64,000 nt of DNA. Origin: Rhodocyclales bacterium. Lineage in GTDB: Bacteria > Pseudomonadota > Gammaproteobacteria > Burkholderiales > Rhodocyclaceae. The position numbers and the translations under genes were made by a program. Location of the stretch: the NCBI GenBank assembly GCA_028292505.1, contig JAQGMF010000016.1, positions 38,982 through 102,981 on the forward strand, in the 5' to 3' direction. The notes under the pieces were generated by a model. The model did no database searches, was not told the DNA's origin, and saw nothing but the letters and a program-made list of their open reading frames with translations. Below are positions 56,699 to 63,804 of this stretch, one piece after another. Position 1 is the stretch's first letter. Each line of letters begins with the position of its first letter.

Positions 56699-57198
56699 CT
56701 CACTCCTTTTGCTTCCTTCGACTCGAATGCTTCACGGCTGGCCGATGTAATCGTCTGCGATGCCGCCCGCTTGCCAGAGCCGAGGTACTTGCCCGTCATC
56801 GCCCCGTACCAGCCTGGATCGTCTCGCCGCAGGCCCACCATGTCCTCGCCGCGCAACACGACGAAGACGGTCTCCGGATACACGCAGCGGCCGGCACCAA
56901 TCATCGCGTCGCGCGTCTGCAGGTTGCAGTCCCGGCAGAACCGATCCAATGGCCAGTCGCTGGCCCGCGATTCCTGACACCAGCGCTGCCAGTCCGCATC
57001 GCTGTCGAAACAACGCGGCGCCGGCGGCAGCGGCGGCCTTCTCAGCAACTCAATCCAGTCCAGCTGTACTGCGGTGACTTTCGGCACGACCGGTGGTGGC
57101 CTGACCTCAACCACCCAACCATCAGGCGCGTCGTTGACGGCCATTGCCGCCCGCGCTCGCGAACTCGGATGATTGAGCGGATAGATCAGGTGCTTCAT
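56695..57198 (-). CDS. Phage protein with NinB-like N-terminus and Cys-containing C-terminus (167 aa)
   Basis: ATG 57198 overlaps the preceding stop (ATGA). Residues 7-35 (HPSSRARAAMAVNDAPDGWV) look like the first strand-helix of NinB, but a different domain follows, with CFDSD and CRDCNLQTRD. The real NinB gene is 0.6 kb away. It may be a chimera or a diverged recombination protein; the function is not clear. Confidence 0.5.
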   Translation of the reverse strand: MKHLIYPLNHPSSRARAAMAVNDAPDGWVVEVRPPPVVPKVTAVQLDWIELLRRPPLPPAPRCFDSDADWQRWCQESRASDWPLDRFCRDCNLQTRDAMIGAGRCVYPETVFVVLRGEDMVGLRRDDPGWYGAMTGKYLGSGKRAASQTITSASREAFESKEAKGVS

Positions 57199-57398
57199 TG
57201 AGTTTGCGATTCGGTGCAAGTTGCGGTTTCTGGCAATGCATACATCGAGCACTTCACGCCATGACGTTTGCGTTTCCGGCAGAGCTTGATGATCTTGCCG
57301 AACATCGGCTCACTGCCCTCGAACTTGCAGCCAGCACAGCTACGGCTTTCCTTGTCCTCGTAGATGCGCGCCGGGTCGCGGAAGCAGTAGCTTTTCAT
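57195..57398 (-). CDS. Putative zinc-ribbon phage protein (67 aa)
   Basis: 67-aa basic protein with CAGC (residues 21-24), CRKRKRHGVKC and a further Cys, a possible zinc ribbon. It overlaps both neighbours (ATGA). Similar small CxxC proteins are common in phage recombination regions; the role is unknown. Confidence 0.6.
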   Translation of the reverse strand: MKSYCFRDPARIYEDKESRSCAGCKFEGSEPMFGKIIKLCRKRKRHGVKCSMYALPETATCTESQTQ

Positions 57399-57844
57399 GC
57401 GGTCACCCAGTGCAGCGCCGTCTGCGTCTGCTCAAGCAATTCCATCTCAGTGCCGTAGCGACGCTCAAAGCTTGTTTTAGTGGGATGCCGGCTCACCATA
57501 CCAAGGCCGGGCAGCGCATCGCGATGATGTCCCGGCGCGCATAGTCCAATGGTGAAGAGATGCCCCATGCGTATTCCACCCCTGAGTAAATGATGCACTT
57601 CGCATTCACGGAAACAGCCATATTGCAGTCGGCAGACAATGCAGCCATACGCGACCACCGCCTCCATCCAGCGCTTTTCCTCGACGGCCGGCGTCGCGGT
57701 CGACTTGCCCTGCCTCATCCGCTTGCGTTGCTTCGGCCACTTGAAGGCTTTCCGTGCGGGATTGAGTGGCGGAATATCACCCGCGCGCGGGTATGTTTTC
57801 GAAGGCCTTGCTGTGCGTCCTTGGCTCACGCTGCAATCCCCCAT
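57395..57844 (-). CDS. Ref-like RecA-dependent nuclease (HNH)
   Basis: 149-aa protein. After a basic N-terminus, CIVCRLQYG, CEVHHLLRGG and RMGHLFTIGLCAPGHHRDAL (about residues 68-110) match the recombination-enhancement nuclease family of phage P1 Ref, with an HNH-type centre and zinc Cys. Ref cuts DNA at sites of RecA pairing. It overlaps NinB by 19 bases, next to recombination genes, which fits. The start at 57844 is not certain; Met43 would be an alternative. Confidence 0.82.
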   Translation of the reverse strand: MGDCSVSQGRTARPSKTYPRAGDIPPLNPARKAFKWPKQRKRMRQGKSTATPAVEEKRWMEAVVAYGCIVCRLQYGCFRECEVHHLLRGGIRMGHLFTIGLCAPGHHRDALPGLGMVSRHPTKTSFERRYGTEMELLEQTQTALHWVTA

Positions 57845-58257
57845 TGACGCATCTCATCGCGTGTCATCGTCCAGCGCACACCGTTCTCAGCCCCAAACAT
57901 TTCGGCGATCAATATCATGTCGGCGTACATTTTCTGGCTCATGTTCGACGTAGGATCTCCGAGCAGAACGAAGCTATCGTGATCCAACCCAGGTATCGAT
58001 TTGGTTTTCTTCAACCCCGAGGCCAGCAGACGTTTCCACTCCTCGGTGTTCAGGCGGTTGCCATACCAAAGGCATTGCTTCTGGATGTCGCCCAGCAGGC
58101 GATGCAAGTGCTTGCGCTGGCCATCGGTGTGCGGCACATAGTCCAGCCCGATGATCACCGTACGCTCGGCCGCCACCTCATTGCGCGCGACCTCGTACAT
58201 CTCCACGAAGCGTGCGCGGAGTTGGTCGAAGTCTTGGATGAGGTGGCTGATCATCAT
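57826..58257 (-). CDS. ninB: NinB recombination-mediator protein
   Basis: 143-aa protein. HRLLGDIQKQCLWYGNRLNT and IPGLDHDSFVLLGDPTSNMS match the conserved core of NinB (lambda Orf), with a GAENGVRW end. NinB binds single-stranded DNA and SSB and helps RecA-type loading in phage recombination. ATG 58257 overlaps the previous stop by 4 bases. Confidence 0.88.
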   Translation of the reverse strand: MMISHLIQDFDQLRARFVEMYEVARNEVAAERTVIIGLDYVPHTDGQRKHLHRLLGDIQKQCLWYGNRLNTEEWKRLLASGLKKTKSIPGLDHDSFVLLGDPTSNMSQKMYADMILIAEMFGAENGVRWTMTRDEMRQWGIAA

Positions 58258-58487
58258 TTCGCGGCTTTCCTAGCGTTCCGCTGCATGCGCTTTTCATGCT
58301 GGGCGTGATAAATCACCACACGCATCCAGTCCTGCGCTTTACCCCAATAGGTGTCGCCAAATATCGGGGCTGGCGGTTCTGAAATTCCAGAGTCGGCATC
58401 AGACCTTGCCTTTGCTTCGATCTCTCTCGCCGCGGAATCCCCGGCAACCTCACGCGAAGTTTCAATCTCGAATGAAAGTGGCGTCAT
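58254..58487 (-). CDS. Phage hypothetical protein (77 aa)
   Basis: 77-aa protein from ATG 58487, in an ATGA overlap with the small membrane peptide. Acidic first half and a conserved-looking PIFGDTYWGKAQDWMRVVIY near residues 47-66. No family is recognised. Confidence 0.5.
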   Translation of the reverse strand: MTPLSFEIETSREVAGDSAAREIEAKARSDADSGISEPPAPIFGDTYWGKAQDWMRVVIYHAQHEKRMQRNARKAAK

Positions 58488-58582
58488 AACACCGCCACCA
58501 GGATCGCAGCGACAGCGAGCAGCACGCATGCAGCGGCTGCGCCGTACAGCCGAACGATATTCAGGAAGGTGGCAGTGCCCAT
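58484..58582 (-). CDS. Small phage membrane peptide (32 aa)
   Basis: 32 residues: a short polar start, then a hydrophobic run (AAAACVLLAVAAILVAVL). It fills the space between the Gp49-like gene and the 77-aa gene, overlapping the latter by 4 bases (ATGA), and has a GGCGGCTGAG ribosome-site-like upstream. Likely a single-pass membrane peptide of unknown role. Confidence 0.45.
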   Translation of the reverse strand: MGTATFLNIVRLYGAAAACVLLAVAAILVAVL

Positions 58583-58583
58583 C

Positions 58584-59276
58584 TCAGCCGCCAACTACCG
58601 ACGAAGGCGCAACTACTTCGTGCTGACGGTTGATCTCCAAGCGCAAGCGATAGCCTTCAAGCGGCCAAATCTTTTCGACTGCATTTTTGCGTGCGATCTT
58701 GCGGCCGATTTCGGCGTCGAAGTTTTCAGCACTCACGCATGCTGATTCGCCGGTGACGGTGAAGCCATTGACAAGCACCAGCACGCAAAATGTCAGCAGG
58801 CCCAAGACTGGCTCCAAAGACGAGCCCACACGATTGACGATGCCATGACCTACGACGCCGTCATTCGCAGTGAAGTAATATTCGCGCGAGATTGTTCTCT
58901 CAATGTCGTCAGGCGTGATGCGCGGCGCCGTCATGCCTTTGTCTTGAATCTCTTGTTCGATTGACGGGCCAGTGCCAAGCGTCACGATTTGCTTTTCGAG
59001 CGCTACCGTCTTGGCCGCTTGCCCCGTCTGGTAAGGCATCCAGCAGGCGTATGCCGTTCCGGAATCGGGGATAGCGTCGTCATCCTGTAGCAGCTTCAGA
59101 GAGCATGCGGCGAACGGCACGCCATTGGCATCGAAGCCGCCGACATTGATCAAGCGATCACTCCAGACCAGAGCGACAAGCGCCGGAAGCGGAGCACCGT
59201 TTACACTGGGGCAGAACGTGCCACCACTGCCGTTTGGGTTGAACAAAATCACGCGCCCTACTGTTGGTTGAATCAT
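58584..59276 (-). CDS. Fusion of small phage domain with Gp49-family domain (230 aa)
   Basis: 230-aa protein. Residues 1-90 (PTVGRVILFN, YACWMPYQTGQAAKT) resemble a small phage protein family that is usually a separate gene. Residues about 110-225 (ITPDDIERTISREYYFTAND, FCVLVLVNGFTVTGESACVS, IARKNAVEKIWPLEGYRLR) match Gp49 (phage gp49/gp66 type). The fusion seems to have joined two neighbouring early genes. Role unknown. Confidence 0.75.
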   Translation of the reverse strand: MIQPTVGRVILFNPNGSGGTFCPSVNGAPLPALVALVWSDRLINVGGFDANGVPFAACSLKLLQDDDAIPDSGTAYACWMPYQTGQAAKTVALEKQIVTLGTGPSIEQEIQDKGMTAPRITPDDIERTISREYYFTANDGVVGHGIVNRVGSSLEPVLGLLTFCVLVLVNGFTVTGESACVSAENFDAEIGRKIARKNAVEKIWPLEGYRLRLEINRQHEVVAPSSVVGG

Positions 59277-59315
59277 TTATTTCTCCTATCGACGCGGCCT
59301 GATGGGCAGGCGCGC

Positions 59316-59504
59316 TTACCCTCTTGCTGTAACTTTTTCCCATATGGCATCCAGCGTCTCGATCTGCTTCGGCGTCGGCCGCCGCTCTAGCGCGAGCTGG
59401 TTACTCAGCGAGTCGATGAACTGCGATTCCCAATCTGTCATTCGCTCGCTGCGCTTCTCGCAGTCTTCGATGAGCGTGATGTATTCAGTAGTCCAGTCAG
59501 CCAT
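59316..59504 (-). CDS. Small helical phage protein (62 aa)
   Basis: 62-aa protein from ATG 59504 (GGGTGG upstream), mainly helical (DWTTEYITLIEDCEKRSERM; RPTPKQIETLDAIWEKVT). No family name is recalled with certainty. It overlaps the small basic gene by 8 bases. Confidence 0.6.
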   Translation of the reverse strand: MADWTTEYITLIEDCEKRSERMTDWESQFIDSLSNQLALERRPTPKQIETLDAIWEKVTARG

Positions 59505-59595
59505 TGCAGCCACCCGTGATCGGTTTAAGCGGATGCGCTCTACGTCCTTTGCGAATTCGCCGCTGGCGCTTGGCGGAGTCTTCTGTAGTGGTCAT
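59497..59595 (-). CDS. Small basic phage peptide (32 aa)
   Basis: 32-residue basic ORF (SAKRQRRIRKGRRAHPLK) that starts in an ATGA overlap with the preceding gene. Its size and chance frame make it uncertain, but the tight coupling and codon content support it. Confidence 0.4.
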   Translation of the reverse strand: MTTTEDSAKRQRRIRKGRRAHPLKPITGGCNG

Positions 59596-59759
59596 TGCTG
59601 CTCTCTGACTTCCCACTTGCATACTTCGAGAACGCCGATTACTTGGACCACGGTCATCACTCCCGCATATCCGGCAATGGCCTGATGCAGCTTTTCCAGA
59701 AGCTCCGATTCAGCGGCTACGCGATCAATCGGTTTCTCAAAATTCAGTAACTCCATCAT
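59592..59759 (-). CDS. Small phage protein (55 aa)
   Basis: 55-aa protein (NFEKPIDRVAAESELLEKLH) with AGGAG just upstream and ATG ATG start; the second ATG at 59756 has the better spacing. It overlaps the preceding stop (TGATG) and the next start (ATGA). Helical with a hydrophobic centre (VMTVVQVIGVLEV). Unknown function. Confidence 0.55.
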   Translation of the reverse strand: MMELLNFEKPIDRVAAESELLEKLHQAIAGYAGVMTVVQVIGVLEVCKWEVREQQ

Positions 59760-60028
59760 CACTCTCCTAGTCCGAATAAAGCACTGCGTGCCCGGCTGCC
59801 GCGATCCTTCGCGACAACACTATTCCGCCAACGCCGGCCGTTCGTTGGGCGTTTCCAATTGGCATCTTCGGCATAGAACTCGGCGACGCGTTGCAGCTCG
59901 TCAATCCGCGCACGCAGCGCGCTGATGTCGCCCTCTTTCTTGGCAATCACATCCTCGCGGCTCATGCCTTCATCGAAGCACTGCTGGCAGTGGTTGCCGG
60001 TCGGGATGGAGTGCGAGCACAGCATCAT
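59759..60028 (-). CDS. Phage hypothetical protein, Cys-containing (89 aa)
   Basis: 89 aa from ATG 60028 (ATGA overlap with the wHTH gene). Begins MMLCSHSIPTGNHCQQC, a possible zinc site, followed by a helical part (EGDISALRARIDELQRVAEF) that may form a coiled coil and a basic end. No family is recognised. Confidence 0.55.
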   Translation of the reverse strand: MMLCSHSIPTGNHCQQCFDEGMSREDVIAKKEGDISALRARIDELQRVAEFYAEDANWKRPTNGRRWRNSVVAKDRGSRARSALFGLGE

Positions 60029-60321
60029 TTCTTCACCCACACTTTCGCACCGCTTGCCATCTTTTGCGGTAGCGCAGCGGCATAACTGCATTCGTCTAGC
60101 ACGTAGAGCGAGGCCTTGACCGTCTCTGGCGAAAAGCCAGTCTCGTCCGCGATGGTGCGCACGGTCTTACCAGTCGTGTCGAGATGCTCAAGCACGGAAT
60201 AGATCGTGCGGCAAGCAGGCTGAAACTTAGGGCGCTCGTCGGTGACAGCGCGCGGCTCACACTTAGCCATCGCGACGAGTGCGGCAAGCGTGGGGCGAGC
60301 GCCGAGAGATGAGGTTTGCAT
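60025..60321 (-). CDS. Small winged-helix-like DNA-binding protein (98 aa)
   Basis: ATG 60321 has GGAGGG 9 bases upstream; ATG 60330 is too close to that site although it overlaps the RuvC stop. Residues about 40-85 (RTIYSVLEHLDTTGKTVRTI, ETGFSPETVKASLYVLDE) form a helix-turn-helix of MarR/winged type. Likely a phage transcription regulator or replication accessory factor. Confidence 0.6.
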   Translation of the reverse strand: MQTSSLGARPTLAALVAMAKCEPRAVTDERPKFQPACRTIYSVLEHLDTTGKTVRTIADETGFSPETVKASLYVLDECSYAAALPQKMASGAKVWVKK

Positions 60322-60326
60322 AGTGC

Positions 60327-60785
60327 TCATCCCTCCACCTCAGACGCGAGCGAAAGAATGGCGATGGCATCAGCGGTGTTGTCGTCGGTGACCTGAAAGC
60401 CGCGCTTCTGCGCCTCGGCGATCATGTCTTCCTTCTTTGCGTTCCCCTTGCCGCAAAACGCTTTCTTGATCGTGCCGACGCCCAGCCCGTAGTACGGCCG
60501 ATTGTTGTTCTCGCACCAAGCGGTCATGATCGCGCGCAGACCGCCGTAGCAATGCGCGCTGTCGGTGCTCACATGCCGGCGCACGTCCTCAAAATACACG
60601 GCACCGATGGCCTTGCCGTCTGCGATCTGATTGAGCCAGCGACTGAAGCGCAGGTAGCGTTGGCCTTCTCCTTCACCCTTCTTGGGCGTGAAAGCTTGCA
60701 TGCCGTAAGTGGTCTTGCCGTCGGCACGCAACGCCCAGCCAGTGCGCGTGCCCAAGTCGAGGCACAAGATGTTCGCGCGGCTCAT
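60327..60785 (-). CDS. RuvC-like Holliday junction resolvase
   Basis: 152-aa protein with the RNase H-type acidic pattern: CLDLGTRTGWAL (Asp10), a central FEDVRRH and a C-terminal DDNTADAIAIL. This matches phage-type RuvC resolvases that process recombination and replication junctions before packaging. ATG overlaps the following gene's stop (ATGA). It is in the replication block next to DnaB. Confidence 0.85.
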   Translation of the reverse strand: MSRANILCLDLGTRTGWALRADGKTTYGMQAFTPKKGEGEGQRYLRFSRWLNQIADGKAIGAVYFEDVRRHVSTDSAHCYGGLRAIMTAWCENNNRPYYGLGVGTIKKAFCGKGNAKKEDMIAEAQKRGFQVTDDNTADAIAILSLASEVEG

Positions 60786-60940
60786 CTTGCATCTCCCAAT
60801 ATCCGCAAAATCACATGCGGCTTCACGTTATTTCCGAACAGCGCACACAAGCATTCGTCCAGGCTCGCCATGCCATTGACGTAGGCCTCATGAATCTCTG
60901 CTACCCATTTCCGCTTGGCGTGGTCCTTACGCCGATCCAC
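60782..60940 (-). CDS. Small phage protein (about 52 aa, start uncertain)
   Basis: The frame is open to 61186, but upstream residues look like shadow of the two neighbouring genes. A GTG start at 60940 gives 52 aa (HAKRKWVAEIHEAYVNGMAS; DECLCALFGNNVKPHVILRI). The stop overlaps the RuvC start (ATGA), supporting the C-terminal end. Function unknown. Confidence 0.45.
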   Translation of the reverse strand: MDRRKDHAKRKWVAEIHEAYVNGMASLDECLCALFGNNVKPHVILRILGDAR

Positions 60941-61107
60941 ATCGCGGGATTCTCGATATACGCACTGCAGTTTTGACCGTTGTCGGGCGGCAACTTGCGC
61001 AGCGGATGCGCTATCCCGTACGCGCGCGGCAGATCCTCGCGGACCGAACAATATCCCCGCGACATACCGGGCTTTTTGAAGTGTGTGCATGAGTGGCATT
61101 CGCTCAT
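60901..61107 (-). CDS. Phage zinc-finger-like protein (68 aa)
   Basis: 68-aa protein from ATG 61107 (ATGA overlap). CHSCTHF, GYCSV and NCSAYI give four Cys in a pattern seen in small phage zinc-finger proteins. It overlaps the 52-aa gene at its 3' end. Function unknown; probably nucleic-acid binding. Confidence 0.6.
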   Translation of the reverse strand: MSECHSCTHFKKPGMSRGYCSVREDLPRAYGIAHPLRKLPPDNGQNCSAYIENPAMWIGVRTTPSGNG

Positions 61108-61316
61108 CAAGCCAGTGCGGGCACTTCATCGCATTCCCACACCACGCTCTTGCGTGGCAGCGCGAACGCCACACGGACCACGTCAATGCGCGCTACGACT
61201 TCGCTGCGCAAGCGCAGGTTCATGTGCGCCTTGTCGTCGAGCAGGAGGCGCTGGCGCAGGTTGTTCTGTAGCCAGATGCGGTATTGCTCGCCCTTTTTAG
61301 TGATGATGATTTTCAT
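61107..61316 (-). CDS. Phage hypothetical protein (69 aa)
   Basis: 69-aa basic protein beginning MKIIITKKGEQYRIWLQNNL, with a GGAGGA ribosome site 6-7 bases upstream and an ATGA link to the following gene. It lies directly after the helicase. No family is recognised. Confidence 0.6.
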   Translation of the reverse strand: MKIIITKKGEQYRIWLQNNLRQRLLLDDKAHMNLRLRSEVVARIDVVRVAFALPRKSVVWECDEVPALA

Positions 61317-61318
61317 GT

Positions 61319-62749
61319 TCAGTCCTCCGGTGGCGTGTAGCCGCTGTATTGGATGTTCGATTGCTTCCAGTTCGGGTCCAGATCATGAAATGACGCTGTC
61401 CTGCCTTTCCATGCGACGCGACGCATCCCGGTCTCTCCGTTGCGATGTTTCGCAAGGATGATTTCGGCTGTACCCTTATCCGTCGTGTCGGGGTTGTAAA
61501 CCTCGTCCCGATACACGAAGAAGATCAAATCGGCGTCTTGCTCAAGCGCGCCGGACTCGCGCAAATCAGATGGCATTGGCCGCTTGTTCTGCCTGGCTTC
61601 CAAGCCACGGTTGAGCTGAGAAAGCGCCACGATCGGCACCTGCAGTTCCTTGGCAAGGTTCTTGATGGCGCGCGAGATTTCAGAAAGTTCGGTTGCACGG
61701 TTCTCGCCGTCGCGCGTAGTCGTCATGAGCTGTAAATAATCGACGACGATCACACCGAGCTTGCCGCCACACTGGCGATACAATCGGCGCGCACGCGCAC
61801 GCAAAGTGGTTGGATTCAGCCCACCCGTTTCGTCGATGTAGATTGGCGCTTCGTGCAGCTTGCCAAGCGCATAGGTCATCTGCTGCCATTCCTGCTCTTG
61901 CAGATTTCCAGAGCGCACGTTGTGCAGTGGAATATCGCCGACCGACGAAATGAAACGCTGCGAAAGCTGGTCGGCCGGCATCTCCATAGAGAAGATCAAC
62001 GCGGGCTCATTGGCTTTGAGCGCCACGGATTCAGCGATACGCAATGCGAATGCCGTCTTGCCCATGCCTGGCCGTCCGGCGACGATGATCATGTCCGTGG
62101 GCTGCAAACCAAACGTCAATTGGTCGACGTCGATCAAGCCTGTCGAGACGCCTGTCAGCCCATTCGTTTCGCCTCGCGAATACAGCTCCTGAATACGTTC
62201 GACGACGCGACCCAGCACCGGCTGAATTGCCTGTATGTCAGACGCTTTTCTGCGCCCGTCATCCCGAATCGCTAGGATCTTGGATTCCGCTTCATCGAGC
62301 ATCGTGCCGATGTCGCGGCCGTTTTTCTCGAAAGCGCCGCCGGCAATCTCATCGCCGACCTGGATCAAATGACGCTGTATTGCGCGCTCGCGCACGATGT
62401 TGGCGTACTGCCGAATATTGGCCGTCGACGGCGTGTTGTTTGCCATCTCCGACAGGTAGGCCAAGCCACATTCGTGCTGTGCCTCGCCTTTGCGCTCAAG
62501 CGATTCGGAGACCGTGAGGATGTCTGCGGTCAAACCGCGCTCGATCAACAACGCGATATGCCTGAAGATTGTTCGATGCTCGCCGCGGTAGAAGTCAGCC
62601 TCGCGCAGCACGTCAGCCACGCGGTCCCAGGCTGCGTTGTCCATCATCAGCCCACCCAACAGGGATTGCTCGGCCTCGATTGAATGCGGCGGCATACGCA
62701 GTACCGGCATGGCCGAGTCCATCTCGTCGAACTGATTGCGCGCGTTCAT
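61319..62749 (-). CDS. dnaB: Replicative DNA helicase DnaB
   Basis: 476-aa hexameric 5'-3' helicase. N-terminal DnaB domain (about 20-125, SIEAEQSLLGGLMMDNAAWD), linker and RecA-like motor (Walker A GRPGMGKT at 225-232, Walker B VIVVDYLQLM, then QLNRGLE). It should drive phage replication with the adjacent replication protein, whose stop overlaps its start by 4 bases. Slightly longer than host DnaB relatives (about 460-470). Confidence 0.95.
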   Translation of the reverse strand: MNARNQFDEMDSAMPVLRMPPHSIEAEQSLLGGLMMDNAAWDRVADVLREADFYRGEHRTIFRHIALLIERGLTADILTVSESLERKGEAQHECGLAYLSEMANNTPSTANIRQYANIVRERAIQRHLIQVGDEIAGGAFEKNGRDIGTMLDEAESKILAIRDDGRRKASDIQAIQPVLGRVVERIQELYSRGETNGLTGVSTGLIDVDQLTFGLQPTDMIIVAGRPGMGKTAFALRIAESVALKANEPALIFSMEMPADQLSQRFISSVGDIPLHNVRSGNLQEQEWQQMTYALGKLHEAPIYIDETGGLNPTTLRARARRLYRQCGGKLGVIVVDYLQLMTTTRDGENRATELSEISRAIKNLAKELQVPIVALSQLNRGLEARQNKRPMPSDLRESGALEQDADLIFFVYRDEVYNPDTTDKGTAEIILAKHRNGETGMRRVAWKGRTASFHDLDPNWKQSNIQYSGYTPPED

Positions 62750-63804
62750 GCTGCCTCTCGCTTCTGCGCAGCCATCAGCGTCTGAGCTTGCATACCGGCC
62801 GTGGTGAGCGTGTAGGCCAGCGTGCCGCGATCAACGAACCACAGACCGAGGTATCCACGCTCGACTGCGACGCGAAACTTCGCGCGGAAGTCATCCGACT
62901 TGCGATCGGCATAAATGCCGCCTGCGCTGTGCTGGCGCTTGAACTCGAACCAGGCGAGGTTCAGGAACTCGGCCGGCAGCTTGACCTGCTCGCAGTAGGT
63001 CAGCAGTGGCTGGTAGGCGCTGATCATCGGCTCGCCAGCCGCTTTACACGCGGCAGACCATTCGCCGAACGTCTGACCCTTCTCAGCGCCTGCCTTGATC
63101 GCTGCGGCAACCCAGGCCGCAGCCCCCAGCGGCTTTTCAGCTGCCATGGCCTCGACCGTCACCAGCGCATCCAGGTCGCCGAGCTTCTGCCTCAGTTGCC
63201 CGAGCAGTGAGCGTGCGGACTTCTCGGCGCAGCCACCGGCAAGCATCACTGGCAGACCAACTTCGAAGATTGCTGCCAGTAGGGATTCGTCTGGCTTTTC
63301 GACTTCAGGGAGCATCGAAGACTGAGCGGTGCGAGCAGCGCCGTCTGAGCGTAGCGAAGACGTAGGTTTAACTTCTTCTCTTCTCTTCTCTTCTCTGGTC
63401 ACGCTTTTGTCCGCATCAGGTGCGGACGTTTGTCCGGAATTCTTCGGCACTTTGTCCGCACCGCGCTCCAATCTTTTGCGCTCTGTTTCCATTGCGCGAC
63501 GCTTCGCAGACTGTCCGTTATGCTCTTCGAATCGAGGTGCTTCGAGCCCTACCCCGTCCTGTTCGGTTAGCCATTCGACATCGCTCATTGCCTTGGCAAA
63601 CCCCTTCCAGCCAAGTTCTTCATCGATCGCGAAGAAGCTATAGCCCTCAAGGATTCCATCGCTTGAATGCGCATCGAATATCGACCACACCGCCCACAGG
63701 CCGCCAATGATCCTTAGCCTGTCCGCACGTAATGCGGACGACATGCGTACAACTTTCGGATGTGTCCGAAGGTCGACGCGCATCTTGATCCAGTCACCAG
63801 CCAT
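62746..63804 (-). CDS. Phage replication protein (O/DnaT-like, helicase loader candidate)
   Basis: 352-aa protein. An N-terminal domain (IKMRVDLRTHPKVVRMSSAL; FFAIDEELGWKGF, about 1-90) typical of phage replication initiators, a charged, Ser/Thr-rich linker (about 100-165), and a C-terminal helical part (LGDLDALVTVEAMAAEKPLG; AEFLNLAWFEFKRQHSAGG) reminiscent of DnaT/helicase-loader folds. It overlaps the DnaB gene by 4 bases, so it probably recruits DnaB to the phage origin. Confidence 0.75.
   Translation of the reverse strand: MAGDWIKMRVDLRTHPKVVRMSSALRADRLRIIGGLWAVWSIFDAHSSDGILEGYSFFAIDEELGWKGFAKAMSDVEWLTEQDGVGLEAPRFEEHNGQSAKRRAMETERKRLERGADKVPKNSGQTSAPDADKSVTREEKRREEVKPTSSLRSDGAARTAQSSMLPEVEKPDESLLAAIFEVGLPVMLAGGCAEKSARSLLGQLRQKLGDLDALVTVEAMAAEKPLGAAAWVAAAIKAGAEKGQTFGEWSAACKAAGEPMISAYQPLLTYCEQVKLPAEFLNLAWFEFKRQHSAGGIYADRKSDDFRAKFRVAVERGYLGLWFVDRGTLAYTLTTAGMQAQTLMAAQKREAA
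63376..63396. repeat. Pentanucleotide (TTCTC)4 tract in the replication gene
   Basis: Four perfect TTCTC units (63376-63395) plus one T. On the coding strand it encodes a charged REEKRREE segment. A change of one unit would shift the frame of the replication protein. Confidence 0.8.

Noticed and set aside
60941..61186. N-terminal part of the 134-codon frame upstream of the 52-residue gene
   Set aside because: It overlaps two better-supported genes that are linked by ATGA overlaps, and its residues look like their shadow.
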